NCBI RefSeq assembly: GCF_022458985.1
Contig: NC_061774.1
Coordinates: 17,074,197 to 17,138,196 of the forward strand
Length of the DNA stretch: 64,000 nucleotides
From: Mugil cephalus
Taxonomy: Eukaryota > Chordata > Actinopteri > Mugiliformes > Mugilidae
Reading direction: 5' to 3'
Below are positions 24,501-37,490 of the stretch, in pieces (within the stretch, counting starts at the first letter, position 1; each line of letters begins with the position of its first letter). The notes under the pieces are model-generated. The model saw only the letters and a list, made by a program, of their open reading frames with translations, had not been told where the DNA came from and did not search any database. A program made the translations under genes and the position numbers.

Positions 24501-26270
24501 CACACACCCATTACACATCACAGGCCGTCTACCCAGTCTCTGGTTTTGTCACTCGTTCTCTTTCTTAACAATTTTCTTTCAAAGACTTTAAATCAAAGAC
24601 ACAGTGGGTAGTATATTGAACAGTTTTTCATGATAGCTATTAGTAAACTGGTTTCCCTGGCAGGGTAGTGTTAACAATAGTTGGTGGTGCTGGGGCACTT
24701 TTTTTTTGTTGTTTTTTTTACAGGAAGCAGCTATAGCGTCTACATAAAGAGAAAAGCAGAGGTGTGATAACTTTGGGTTCATCGTGTCCCTTATAGATAA
24801 AAATTATTTGCCAAATAGTATTTCCGGTATTAATATGACACGCACCCTGATGAAGTCCCCAAGGCTGGATTTTTTTTTTTTTTTTGTAGTTATATGCTTT
24901 TTACTGCTGGGTAATTAAATTAATCACAGTTACTCATTACAAAGTCGTGGAAACAGTACGTTCTCATGAGCTCAGTTATACAGAATCACACTGCTTCCAG
25001 TTAACAAAATAATGGTCTCTGCAACTCCTTGAAGAAAAAGTACAACCGCAGATTATCTGTTTGTTAATTCCCACAAGATGTCACTATTGCTCTAAATTAT
25101 TTATTTACACTCCCGTCAGTAAAATCCTTAAAAAATTAAGGACAACATCGTTTTTTTCTCTCTTCTTTTTTTGTCAGATTAATGTGTAGTGGTGCTCCTC
25201 GACAAATACCGTTTAACCTCTGACTGACGAAACAATTAAAAACACTGTGTTTGCTATATTTTTCGGTGTGGTGTGTAGCAAACACACGGTTTCTTTTACA
25301 CGTTATCTGTAAATGTTTGTATTTGATATGTATATTTTCTAATTATATGAATGTGGATGTGAGTTTTAATAGCATGAGTTTAAATATTCGTAGAGACACT
25401 GATATAGCAAATGTTTTGGCTTGATTATAGTGATGTCTTGATATTTACAGTACAGTAAAGTGGATGGCTGTTGGAGACAAAACAAAGTAGACATAAAGGC
25501 CTAGTGTCGTGTTCACTGTACGTAGGTAGAAGTCTTAAATAAGCTCCAAAAGTTACATTTAATATCTTTCATTTTAAAGAAAAATATTAAAATGAATCAT
25601 ATCATGTCACAAGAAATAAAAATCAATGTGAAAATAATATGTTAGGTAATCAATTACTAGATAACCTTAATTTTCTAAACTTTAAACTGTAAAATGTATG
25701 TGATAGGATTTAACAAAGCAAGTGTTTAATATATAGGCTACCACCCTTTTCACAATGTTTGACAAAACAACAAATAATTTATTGATAAAATACTTCAGAC
25801 TGGGTCTAAATAAGACTGTGGACATATTTCTTTGCCAAATATGTCTATTAAGCTGTAGTGTGGCCTTAAAAAGCTCAGTATAACTTGAACTAAGCCTTAA
25901 TGTTCAGAGGAAATATGTGATGCAATCACAGAAACCCCCACCAGCCCCTTCTCTGAATTTATCAATGAGGAAAAAAGTCATTCAGTGAAAATGCTTGGGT
26001 TTGTCCCTGGACTATAGGGGGGTGGCTTTCAAGAGTTTAAAAAAAGACGAATAAAATGTTGTTTTATTCAAATAATTTATATTCAAATGAAAAAAAAAAA
26101 AAAATCAGGCCTTGTTTGTGTTATTAGTCTTACCGCTCTCGATGTATCATACGAGCTTTTTTTTTTCTTTTACCACACGTGGACATTAATATACATATTT
26201 AAAATTGTACCGTGTGAATAAGATTCTGGTAAAAGCTCTACAGTGAAATGTGGATATGTAAAACATTTTT
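21289..26270. other. anxa6 3'UTR and intergenic region
   Basis: AT-rich sequence with several poly-T or poly-A runs (21,511; 21,784; 22,138; 24,870; 26,088) and a G run at 24,236-24,250. Candidate poly(A) signals include ATTAAA at 21,679-21,684 and AATAAA at 25,615-25,620. I cannot say which is used. No coding signal is seen. Confidence 0.5.
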
Positions 26271-26321
26271 GTTCCAGTGTTTACATTACGGTCAGCGGTT
26301 CCCGTCGGTTCCCCTGTGACA

Positions 26322-26446
26322 GCGAGCTGCGCGCTGATTGGTTCCCCGTCACGTGTTGTTTGGTTACACTGCGAGCGGCGCGCTGATTGGTCAGCCGCCT
26401 GTCAATCATCGCTGTTTACATCAAACGTTGCGAGGTGGAATTTCCC
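26322..26446 (+). promoter_or_regulatory. tnip1: tnip1 core promoter: paired CCAAT blocks, E-box, PBX/MEIS and kappaB motifs
   Basis: Two near-identical 21-bp blocks occur at 26,322-26,342 and 26,371-26,391 (GCGAGC[T/G]GCGCGCTGATTGGT). Each holds an inverted CCAAT box. Between them is GTCACGTG at 26,348-26,355. CTGTCAATCA, the complement of the PBX-MEIS/PREP decamer, is at 26,399-26,408. GGAATTTCCC, a full kappaB consensus, is at 26,437-26,446. The tract is GC-richer than its surroundings. No TATA box is evident. The first noncoding exon probably ends at GAAAG|GTACCC near 26,525. Confidence 0.65.
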
Positions 26447-27535
26447 AGGTTACAGCATAGACTCAGTAGAGACCACTTCCGCAATAGATGTCGGGCAGAG
26501 AGACGAGGCCACTGCAAGCTGAAAGGTACCCAGCCAAAAGACACCTCTTTGTTTCTTCGCTCGTCGTTTAACTCCGCATTCCGGGCCGACTTACTGCATC
26601 GATAAGTGTCTGTAGTGTAGGGAAACAAGAGGCGCTAGCGGCTTCCTGTGTCCCACTGTCATCTAGTGTCAGCTAGCCCTAAGCTAACGAAGATGTTGCT
26701 AGCAATTTGCATGACAACAGCGAAAACTAATATTAGCTTTCTTCAGCCAATCAAGGTAGCTGCCATTAGCAAGATTGGGCTGTATTTGAGTCTCGTCTGT
26801 TGGGTAGACGTTCGCTAGTCGGATTTACTAACATTTTACGATTTCCTTGCTCCGCTTTTGTCTCCTTTTCTCCCTCGGATGTGGACGCTGTAACGTTAGT
26901 TGTCATATTTAGCCATCACACACTAGCACACTTTTGCCAGAATATGTCACCCTGCCAGGGTAGCATCATGGTGATATCGGTGCTTTTTGTCCTCCCAGAG
27001 CCGTCGGAGGGGTTTATTATCTTCACCCAGAGTTTGCACACGTCCTGTTATAAATTATAACTTAGCCAGAGGTCGTCAGTGGGTCCAATGGTTACAGGAC
27101 ATGGTGTATTTGCCGTTGGTTTGAGTCGCTGGATCATTGCTTTACCACATACTTAATAGGATTTGTAGTTAAGAACACAGAGGTGATAGTGAAGTGACTT
27201 CAACTGCTGTCCTCTCCTTTATGAACACTTTTATGGTTGTTGCTCCTCTACTGTACCTCATACTTTCCAATCTTTTTGATTTAAAACTCCGACATAATAG
27301 TTTTCGATGCAAAAATTGCAAAGATTTGTCGTTGTTTTTTGTTTCCTAGTTGATCCTCTAATTGCAAACTGTTGGACTCGTTTTCTGCACGGTGCATTTA
27401 CTCCTGTCTTCATCTTTTTGTGTCCTTCTATCTCCCGCCGAGTAGTTTCCTAGCAGGCTTCTATCTTAAAATACAATAAATTTCATTCAGTTTAAAAAAA
27501 AAAATGGTCGTCTTCTCTCTACAGTTCATAGGACC

Positions 27536-27550
27536 ATGTTTAGAAAGTGA
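27536..27550 (+). promoter_or_regulatory. tnip1: Minimal upstream ORF before the tnip1 start
   Basis: ATG TTT AGA AAG TGA sits 9 bases before, and in frame with, the tnip1 ATG at 27,560. It is in the same exon (acceptor at 27,524). It could damp translation, or ribosomes could reinitiate past it. Confidence 0.7.
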
Positions 27551-27559
27551 GTGGCGGCT

Positions 27560-30500
27560 ATGGAAGGGAAAGGTCCGTACCGCATCTATGATCCAGGTGG
27601 GAGTGAGGTCAAGGCCAGAGATGAGGCCAGAGGGGAAAGCAGCTATCGACAGCTTCTGGAGGAGAACAGCATATTGAGGGAGCGGATGAAGGGACTTAAG
27701 AGCTTGGGTAAGTTCCTAAAAAGAGAATGGTTATCAGATGTCTGTGGACTGAGAGGGACGCCACCTGCTCTTTGGCACCCCACATGTGTTGAGCGTCTTA
27801 GCTGTGGAAGAGGTTTATATGCAAAGACGAACAGCTCTTCGTTGTTGTTTGCATACCGTGCAGCAATAAAAATAAAACTTTGTTGAGCTTGTAGCAACAC
27901 AAACCTGCAAAGATGTCAAAGGATCTACCATAGGAGTTCACCTAACTAATTCCCGTGTCAAAACATTTGGATGACAGAGCAAAAGTGTCAGGCGCAGCAG
28001 TTGTAGTGGAATGCAACAAAACCCGATAATCTTTCATTGATTGTCTGTCGGAGAGTTAACATGCCAGATATGTGAGTCGGATTGTTTCTTTGTGACTCAC
28101 CAGAGCAGTGCTGTCGTATCAGTGCGTATCTTCTGAACTCCAGTCACATCCTACTTGATGACTGCTCATGCTGATAATTCTGGCTTGGGCTGCGTTCGTT
28201 GAAAGTCAGATTAACTGAACTTGGTGCTGAAACTTGCAGGTGACTTGTTGGAGGAGTCTCAGTCGGAGGCATCGAGGCTTCGGCAGCGAGTGGAAGAACT
28301 TGTCAGAGACAACGAAGCCCTGAAGTCCTCCAGCTTCGCTGCCAGTCTTTGTATGGGAGGACCAGTTCAGACCGAGGCACAAAGTAGGTTCCGTGGACTT
28401 GATAGTATTGGTAGTAATTTTAAATTTGTAGACATTTACCCATATTTTGTGATTATTACTACGCGGACTTGGTGTTACTTTACTGAAGCTTGTGCTAAAC
28501 TGGATGTGGGTACGATTTATTTTTAGGTAAACCCTGTTTACAACCTACTGCAGAGCAGAAGGAGGAGCAAACAAGCTGTTTAGGGAAGACTCTTCAGTCT
28601 GAGAAGCCCAATGTAAGTAATTTGTACTAAGCTTTCGGTTGTTACATTATTACGGGTCTAAAATAAAGAGATATCAGGTTGATATGCTTAATGTTTTGGT
28701 CTTTCCAGGAGGCCTTATCTGAGTTTGAGGTGGTGAACATGGAGGGAAAGACTCCAGATGCCTTGACTGTACGTACCAAATATATATCGACGTTGTTGAA
28801 GGAGATGCCAGCATCTTGAATTGTGTTGGTTGTCTCAAAAAAGTTATTGAATATCAAAACTATCTAGAACAAACCAGTATTTAATAGTATCCGTTAATTT
28901 GTTTAAATTATTAAGGCTAAATTTAACCTTTCCTCTTTCTAGCCACACCCTAAAATATGGGAATATATATTCTTGGTGCTCTTGTTGACTCACCAGCAAA
29001 CACAATAATGGTAGCTCCAGCCTGAGTCAGTCGGGGGAAAGTCCAGGATTATTACAGGCTGAAATTACACTGCTGATTCATTTGCACACTACATCCCAAA
29101 GAATGTGTCAATAGGACACTGCCATAATATTACAGACGCTGTCAACAATAATGTAGCTGGCTAACCTTTTATATACGGTGAAATTCTACTGCGTGCTATG
29201 TCGCCGAACCACTCCTAAAGTCTAGATGGTTACCACATCCAGCTGCAGCCTGTGAGGACCAAATATAAATCCAACTGGACAAACTGGTTTTGAGTATTCA
29301 GATTAATCAGCTGCTGCTTTTCATAGCAATAGAGGAGCATGATGGTTGAAAAACTTGTGTAATTATGAGAGGGAGTGACTGTCTACCTGTGTGGGTATCT
29401 CCAGGCCGGGTCGGCGGCAGGAGTAATTCCCCTCCTTCCTCAGGAGAACATCGAGCTAGCGAGCCAGCTGAAGAGATTAGAGAGCTCCTTCAGCATATTT
29501 GCAGAGGAGTCCAACCCCAACCAGCTGTTAGCTCATCTTGGCCGCATGGCTGTGGAGTTTCACCACCTTTCCTCAAAGGTCCAGAAGAACGAGCAGAGGA
29601 CCTCCCTCCTACAGGTATGCCAAACATCAGCCGTATCACAGGACGAATCACAGTCACGCTCTGTTTAGGATTTAACTTATTTTTCTGAGATAAGCTCATG
29701 TGAGAAAATAGAGTCTGTTTTAAGTAGCGCAACATAGCATGAGAAAATGTGTAGACAGTTAGTCATGATTGATAAAATACAACTTTTGATTTTTATATAC
29801 TTAAAGTATAAACCATTTAAATCCTTTTTTTTATCAAATGCTTCAGTATGAGTTTTATGGTAAATTTGTGCCGAATGATGCAATAAAGACAAATTTCCTG
29901 ACTTGTAAAAGTTGTAAAAAAAATTCAGTGTGTAGAAATGACAAATTGTACAGATTCAGAAGTTTCACCATCACAACAATAGTAATATTGGTGTCTTGTA
30001 CAGTCGTCCATTAAGTGCAGAGTGCACACTCTGACTTGTCATAGACCAATGTTAGAGTCCCTGTAGTGGTATTCGTCTCGTTATGCACATGGACGACTGT
30101 ATAAGATGCCAGTGTTACTATATTGTAAAGTTTATGTGTCTGTACAGTTACTTTGCACTTGTTAGACCCTTAAAGTTAAACTTTACTAAGTAAAATTCAA
30201 AATCGGTTCAGTTATTAACTGCATTTATTTTAAGAGTAATGGAAAGGAGGTGGTGAACGAAGCCAGAAAGTGTCAGTTTATTTGCTGCCTAATTGGATTT
30301 GTTGTAATGTCTGTATTATTCAGACATACTAGTAGAAGCTTTAAAATAAAAGGGGGGTTTTGATTTGTGGGTGGAAAATGTAAAAATAGAGGACAATGCA
30401 GAAATAGAGAGAGTAGAGAGAAAAAGACTTTGCTCACATATATATATTTTTAATCTCAATACATTTATCATCGTGTCAATGAAAACTTGTGATGGATATG

Positions 30501-33500
30501 TCCGTGCATACAGATGTTACAAATGTACTCTTGTTAACCAGACTTGTGTCTTCACATTGTGTGTGATGTGTACGTTTCGCAGACTCTCTGTGAGCAGCTC
30601 AGACAGGAGAACAATGAGCTTCGAAAGAAAATGGAAGAGGATCATCATATCAGGAATCGAGACTTGGAACAGCTGAGGTAATGTTTTTCCTTCTCTTTTA
30701 GTTTGACTGTGCTTTGTGTTGCTTCTGCTGCAGCAGAAACTTCATTATGAGTAAGGTCAAGAAAAACAAACTGTGAACTCCGTAGCGCACTTGTTCACAA
30801 ATAACTAGACACTTACGTCTTGTTCCTATTCTTTGGTCTTCCTTTTTTTTTTTTTTTTTTTTTTTAAATTGTGGGGCAGTTTTGTTTCTGAATGATCTTT
30901 GTGTGAGTCAGCCTCCTCTTTACTGCTGATGACAGAACATTACACTTATCATGGATGCTGCCACTTGACCATGCTTTCATTTCTCATGGGGGATTATTCC
31001 TGTGCTTTCAGTTGTTATCAGTGCAGCTAGTTATTGTAGGTTCTTCCCACCGACCATCCCTGAGCCGTACTAAAAATATCAACAACCTCAGGAACAAGGG
31101 GCATTTTTGCCCCCACCCCCCACCCCTCGACAAAAGCTATCATTTTCATTTTCTTGGCGGTTCAGGCAGGAGAATCAGAAACTCAAGGAGCTGGTCACAG
31201 GAGGAGCAGCGGCAGCGGCAACAACTGTGTCGCCATCTGACACCGAACCTCCAGAAGCCAAAGAGGAGCCAGTCAAGGAGGAATCTGCCGCTGTCCGATC
31301 TAAGATGGAGGCCACCACACCACAGAAGGTAGTGTAACTTAAATTACGTGGCTTTTTCTTTTTTTCATCCTGTTCACATTAAGTCACTTCACTTAACATG
31401 ATTAAATCTCTCCTATTTTCACACCAAAGATGTTTGATTTGGTTTATTTCATGCGAATTTGTAACTTTGTAACTTAAAACTCATAAGCTGTTGATATGTG
31501 CGTAACAGAGGAATGTTGTGGATTTAGGAATATTCTGTGTGTGTGTGTGTGTCCACCCCCCTCCTCAGAGTGGAAAGGCTGCAGAGAAAACCCCGACCAA
31601 ACCGTGTGATGTAGAGGTGTATGAGAAGAAGATCAAGCTTTTGGAGAAGCAGAGAAAGGATGTGAGTTGTACACACTTGCTTTCTTACTTTGCTGCTCAT
31701 CCTCTTTTGCCATAGGGGAAAGTCTCTGTGCGTTTTGTTTCCTATATGTTCAGTGTTGTTTGTTTCACTTTCTGGCGCCTGCTCACAGGTACTGGAGGTG
31801 AACAAGCAGTGGGACATTCAGTGGAACTCCATGAAGTCACAGTTTGAGCAAAAGGTACAGTAATGACTTTACAGCTGTTGTGAAGGGTGTGGGAAGACAT
31901 AGTCGTGTCCTTGAGCGGTTGAATCCTCATTCCTCTGAAAAACACTGTCAGTTGTGAATTTATTTTTGTTTTTTTTTAAAGAACTTGAACCTGCCTATAT
32001 AATCCACCAAATATTCTTTAGTCCCGTTCTCTCACGTCCCATGTAGAATCGTGTTCATTTTGTTTTAAAATTCTCCCCCGTCGTTATAGTTTCATTAAAA
32101 GCACAGCAAAGACATGGATGTACAAGTGCAGTAAGCGAAGTAGTTCATCCATAAAACTGTCCTCACTACAGTTAATCTGCGCTTAATACGAAGCCCTTCA
32201 CACTGTCAAAAATCACAATACCTGTGCATTCATTTCAGGCTATGCAGATGTTAAGCTTAGTAACAGCGTGTCTTATTATTACACTTATGCGTCACTTTAT
32301 TTCATGAATTGCTGTCGCCGTTAACAGTAGTAACACGTTTGAATTTGATTAGTTTCTGTATTTCTCCAACAATACACACGGTAGGTGAAAGTGATCACGA
32401 CACAGCCAGAAACTCCACAAATCACTCTGTAAAATGAAGCTGATTTTTCAAAATATTTAAGAGGCCGTTTAGATTTTGTAAGTACAAACTGTATCTTTAA
32501 AGATGATAGGGCTCTGGAGTGTGTGCGCATCACCTGGCAGTGAAGCAGCTGTGTGTGTGTCTTTTTTTGTCGTTTTTTTTTTTCTTCTTCTCTTTTTTTT
32601 TTTTCAATGTGCTTGTCCAGTGGAAAAGGTGCAATCTTGCAATAGCTCGCTATCTGTGTGCTCTTACCACAAGGCCTGTGACAGCAAGAATTCCCCTCAC
32701 CTCTCTGGTACCCGCTGGCTTCTGCTGTGGTGCAGTCAGAGGGCAGCGGAGACACACAAATGTACACACTCGCACTCACACACCTGCGCCGTGAACACCC
32801 ACAATCGTGAACCAACCTACATTCACACTTAGTTCAGACGCAGACACCATGCAGCCTTGGGTTTAAACCACACAACCCCAGATACATCCATTTGCGTCAC
32901 TGGGTTCGTTCATATTTTACACAAAAACAGAACTGCGTGTTTGCAGATGTGCCTTTGTTGCTGTGGCTTCATTGGTAATTTGATAACACACGTTTATAAA
33001 GCTGTATTTCAACACTGAAGATGTCTATCGTTTTTTTTTTTTTTTTTTTTTTTTTTTAATGAGAAAATTGTACCTAAAATGCCTCAAGCACTGAAAACTG
33101 TAAGTGTACTTAGTGAGCGCTATCCACGGCTAAACGGGTAACGCTGTCCCACAGATCACAGACCTCAGACAACGGCTGGCTGAGTCCCAGAAAACTGTGC
33201 TTGAACTGGAGGCTGAGCGAGAACAGAGACAGCGCGACTATGACAAGAAGCTGCTGCTCGCTAAATCCAAGATTGAAAATGTGCAGGTGAGAATAAAAGG
33301 ACTGAAGACCCAGGTGAAACTGTTCCAAATAATTCAAATAAACAAGACGCTAAATCTAGCATTTGTAGGATATTTTTTAAGAAAGTTGTTTTTAAAGTTC
33401 TGCGTGTGTTCCAGGGGGAGAAGGAGTGTTTAAACTCTGAGACCACCGAGCTGAAGCAGAAGGTTCGCTACCTGCAGGATCAGCTGCTGCCCCTCAGCAA

Positions 33501-35710
33501 ACAGAAAGAGTACCAGGAGAAGGAGATCCAGCGCCTCAACAGGGTGAGTGTGGAAGAGACGCAAAGTGTGTGTGAGATGCGCGTTTGTGCTAAATTAAAT
33601 TAGTATTCTCTTTCTCCAGGCTTTAGAAGAAGCCTTGAACCTCCACCCACCTTCAACCTCCCAACAACCTCCCGGCCAGAGCAACTTTGCAGACGCGGCC
33701 AATAACCTGAAGAAGCAGGAACTGCTCACTCAAATCGCTGTGCTAAAAGAGCAGGTCAGACAAATGCTCCGAGACAAATGCTCGCCGGGGTTTTCCGGGC
33801 GCGCACCCTTAACCTCGCGTCTTGCGGTTTTGTGCTTCAGGTGAAAATCTTTGAAGAGGACTTCAGAAAAGAAAGGAGCGACAGGGAACGAATGAACGAG
33901 GAGAAGGAGGACTTGAGGCGACAAGTGGAGAGACTCCAGGGTCAGATTACTAATTTGACCAATCAGGTGAGCCGTGTATTTGTCTGTAACTCTCTCCTCA
34001 TCGTGTCCGCCCGTCTTAGAATGAATATATGATAACAGATTTTTTTTTGTGTGATTCAGCTTCACCAGGCGCAGAACGAGTGTCAGAGAGAGCGGACAGA
34101 GAGATGTAAGCTGGAGAGACTGCAGATGCAACATCACAAACAGGTACTGGCCGCAGCTCAGGCCTGAGCCCGACATTACTGCAGATGTGTTGAGATGGTG
34201 AATAAAAAAAGCCGCCTTCAGACTGGACAGGTGATCGGTCATTGTGGCCGTTTAGTTGAGGCCGAAATTCGCTCTTGAAGCCTTTGGGAGGAATCATGCA
34301 GTAAGCACATGTGAGTGGCGGTAAATCTTGCAGAGTAGCGCCCCCCTGTGACAGAGCACGGCCTTAGACGGCTGTGAGGAGTTCATAGTGGACGAACGGA
34401 TGCTCCGGCGCTCAGAGCCTCGCTCCGGTTAGCTTGTTTTTTTTTTTTTGTCAGCGCGTTGGGGGATCAGCAGGTGGAACGTTCAACACTCCTCAGTGGG
34501 AGGGCAGCCGCAGCGGGGTTGAGGTTGTCGGCAGCGGCCCGCGCTGCGTTCGCTGAGAGTAGCAGCCGCGCGCACTGATCGGGGATCACATTTGTACTTG
34601 TGATCCCTCGTAGGGGCAGCAGCAGGAAAGACGTACCTCAGACCCCACGTCAGGCTCAGTGAACGGCCCGCTGAGCCCTCCCTACTGTGGTCCCTTTGTG
34701 CAGGTGGGACCGCAGGGCCTTGAGGGTTGGCCCATACACTTCCCTCCCAGGATGCCCAATGCAGCAGGCGCCACAGCCGCAGCCACCGCAGCGCCACCCC
34801 CTGTACGAGACTTCCAGCCTGTTAACCCGGTAAGGGTGCTCTAAAGCCCCTCTGTCTCTGTCTCTGGAGTGACTCTGGCTCACTGAGGAAACAAGGCTCT
34901 TTTCTTCTCTCGCCTACGCTTCCCTTATTTGCTGGGAGCAGCACGCTTACATGCTATCACCATTGATGGGTCACAGCAAAGACTTAAGGGCTGCTTGCTG
35001 CGGTGATTGAGAGTAATTAGAGGTATGAACTTGGATGGTGCTTTCTGTTTGGACAGGGTTTTCCTTGGCAGATGTCATTCCCTCAGCCCAGAGGGGCCAG
35101 AGCAGTAGGAGAGAGTTCCAGACCACCACCAGAGAATGCAGGTAACGTGTACAGTGTTTTATTCAAGGTTATTTTCTTCTCAGCAAAACACAACCAAATA
35201 TGTAGTTCTCCACTGTTTGTAGTTTTAAAAACTGTCTCTGTTTTTAAAGTATTTCCCCAAAAGAAATTAAACAGGCAAACATACTACATTTGTTAAGGAC
35301 TATTTTTCAGGTCGTGAGTAAGAAAGAATAGTGAGTAAGAAAAAATATTGGCATATTGATATTTTTTCCCACCCCTCATTCATGGTAGTTTACTACTACT
35401 TACTCAGTAGTGTCCAAATCATCACTCACCCAAAGATCGGTTTCACATTGTATCATGTTTTTTAGTTTTTTTTTTTTGTTTGTTTTTTTTGTCATGTCAT
35501 TACAACACCGCAACCAGTAGTTACTGTACTGAATGCATTCAAAAGAGAACTGTGTAGCAGCAGAGGTTGTGACTCTGTCTTTTGTTTTTTTTTTTTTTGT
35601 TTTTTTCGGCGCCCGTAGACCAGCCAGCAGCAGCAGCCGCAGCAGCAGCCGCAGCAGCGACGGGATTTGGAAAAAGGGAGCGACAGAACATAGACCCTGG
35701 AAAGCACTAA
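27560..35710 (+). CDS. tnip1: TNFAIP3-interacting protein 1 (ABIN-1)
   Basis: Exons: 27560-27707, 28240-28383, 28527-28612, 28709-28768, 29405-29614, 30583-30677, 31166-31328, 31569-31661, 31789-31854, 33155-33286, 33415-33543, 33620-33754, 33841-33966, 34060-34143, 34614-34829, 35057-35141, 35619-35710. Total 2064 nt, 687 aa. ABIN-1 is a cytosolic adaptor that binds A20 and polyubiquitin and restrains NF-kappaB and cell-death signalling. The N-terminus MEGKGPYRIYDPGGSE is near-identical to human. Long coiled coils follow. The A20-binding AHD1 is at about 334-356 (EVNKQWDIQWNSMKSQFEQK). The UBAN ubiquitin-binding motif is at about 488-515 (KIFEEDFRKERSDRERMNEE), with the key DF..ER residues intact. 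The C-terminus is rich in proline and alanine, with an 11-alanine run just before the end (GKRERQNIDPGKH). The start has a good context (GGCTATGG) and follows a minimal upstream ORF. The C-terminal third is the least conserved part by eye. Confidence 0.95.
35626..35661 (+). repeat. tnip1: GCA/GCC triplet repeat encoding polyalanine in tnip1
   Basis: Eleven alanine codons, mostly GCA with scattered GCC and a final GCG, lie in the last coding exon just after its acceptor. The phase from the previous exon puts the run in the alanine frame. Confidence 0.85.
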
Positions 35711-37230
35711 AAGCATCACCGTACCCACCTGACGGAGTCTGGGTAGTAGCATGAAATCAGTTTTTGAGTTGACAAGGTGTGATTTGATCTATAATTTTCC
35801 TACTGAACTGTAGATATCCTATTGTAATGTTGTTTATACTTGCGTTTTATAAGCCTATTTGTGAAACACTTCGCTATTCTGAATATATACATGGAATATT
35901 ATTTCGATTTTTTTTATCGGGATCTTAAGTCATTTCTTAAATAGGTTGAAATAATTGACATTGTTCAGGTTTGGTTTGGTTTTGTTTTTTTTTCTCCAGA
36001 AAATAAACCTACGTGATTGTCTCTCTGCAAGTATGTAACAACTTGACACTTTACTTGTAGGGTCGCAGGAAGCCATTCCCCAATATGACTACGTATACTC
36101 ATTCCAACAATGGGTGATTATTTAGGTACACTGAATCATAGAATTTACAATGTGAATGTTAATTGAGTTGAGGGTTTTCTTCAGTACCATCGATGTTATA
36201 GACCTGTCCCATACGTGTAACTGTTCAAAGGTGGTTGTTGGAATACAAAAATTTTGGCAAATGAATCTTGATGGTATCATACCAAAAACATGATTGTGAT
36301 TATTGATTATTTATTTATAACCTGCTGTTTTGATAGTTGCATTGACTAAGTGTAAATCATTGTCTTTAGTAATGCTGTTCTTTCTATGTTGTTAGTGTAA
36401 TCCCAATATATTGTAGCTATGGACATTGTATGTTTGTATCAGACACAATACACAATGCACAGTACATACACAATCTTTTTTTTTTCCCATGACGATGGAC
36501 CTAATCTCATTAAACAACACTTCTACTTGATTTGACCACTCATTCTGATATTTATACTCATCTCACTGCATCCTGTACTGTTGCCCCCAGTTTAGCCCCG
36601 ACACACCGTGTCCAGAGCTCAGAGCTCCCGATTCGCTCTTGCGAGTTCATCGGCGTTCCACGGCCCTAGACTCGATGTTACAGCAGTGCGGCCGCTCCTC
36701 AGAGGTGAACCTCTGCCAGGATGTCTGGCTTTGCTTTTCCGTCCACTTCAACAACCAGCAATCCACGCCTTGCCGACTGACCTGTGAACTGCTGTAACAC
36801 AGGAGTCGAGAGCCCAGATAAACGGTCACAGGATCCGCGGCTCCAGGTCGTTGCTATTTTAAAGTCCAACCTCAAAAAAAACAAAAACAAAAGAAAACAA
36901 AAAAGACATCAAGCCTGTTTTGACTGAAAACTACGGTTTCCTTGGTGTTGTGTAGTCGTCAGATGAAGGGCTCTAAAATTTGTGGAGTTGACTTTGGGGG
37001 GGTAAAGCTCAGTTTTATCTAAGAAGTTATTAATCAACAGGGAACAAAATCGTGATGGGTGAGAGCTGAGAAGAGACATTAGCAGAATTGCACTTTGAAA
37101 GGTATGCTGTAACTACTGGCAGTTGTATTTTCCTGGTTTGTAGCCTTTTATTTTCTTTTTTGCTGTAGGCAAAAGCACATGTGAGACTTTTTGTATTTGA
37201 CTGGCTTAATAAATCTATTCTAAATGTCTG
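35711..37230 (+). other. tnip1: tnip1 3'UTR and end region
   Basis: AT-rich sequence after the TAA. Plus-strand poly(A) signal candidates are AATAAA at 36,002-36,007 and 37,208-37,213. The second would bring the transcript to within about 150 bases of the convergent gpx3 transcript. Confidence 0.5.
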
Positions 37231-37366
37231 ACGGTATCTTACCATGCTTGTTCATCTCTAGACTTCCCCCTTTTGTTTTCGATGAGAAGTGCCTCGTTTT
37301 CAACTTGACTCCTGAAGTTGTTTCTCGTAAAGAAAGGCCCGCACACGTGCGTGGTGTTCTCAGTGA

Positions 37367-37372
37367 TTTATT
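37367..37372 (-). terminator. gpx3: gpx3 poly(A) signal
   Basis: TTTATT on the plus strand reads AATAAA on the minus strand. It lies about 120 bases past the SECIS element in the transcript. Confidence 0.6.
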
Positions 37373-37490
37373 GAAAGCAATTAACATTTAGGCAGTAATG
37401 GCTAACAGGTTCTGTCAGGAGAAGATGACATGGTGCTGTGGGATTTGCAAGGCAGCCTGAATGCACTGAAAAGCTGGCTTGAACCCCAGA

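Noticed and set aside
32321-32815. 164-codon minus-strand open stretch in a tnip1 intron
   Set aside because: It includes lysine-rich low-complexity sequence from a T-rich intron tract and shows no homology.
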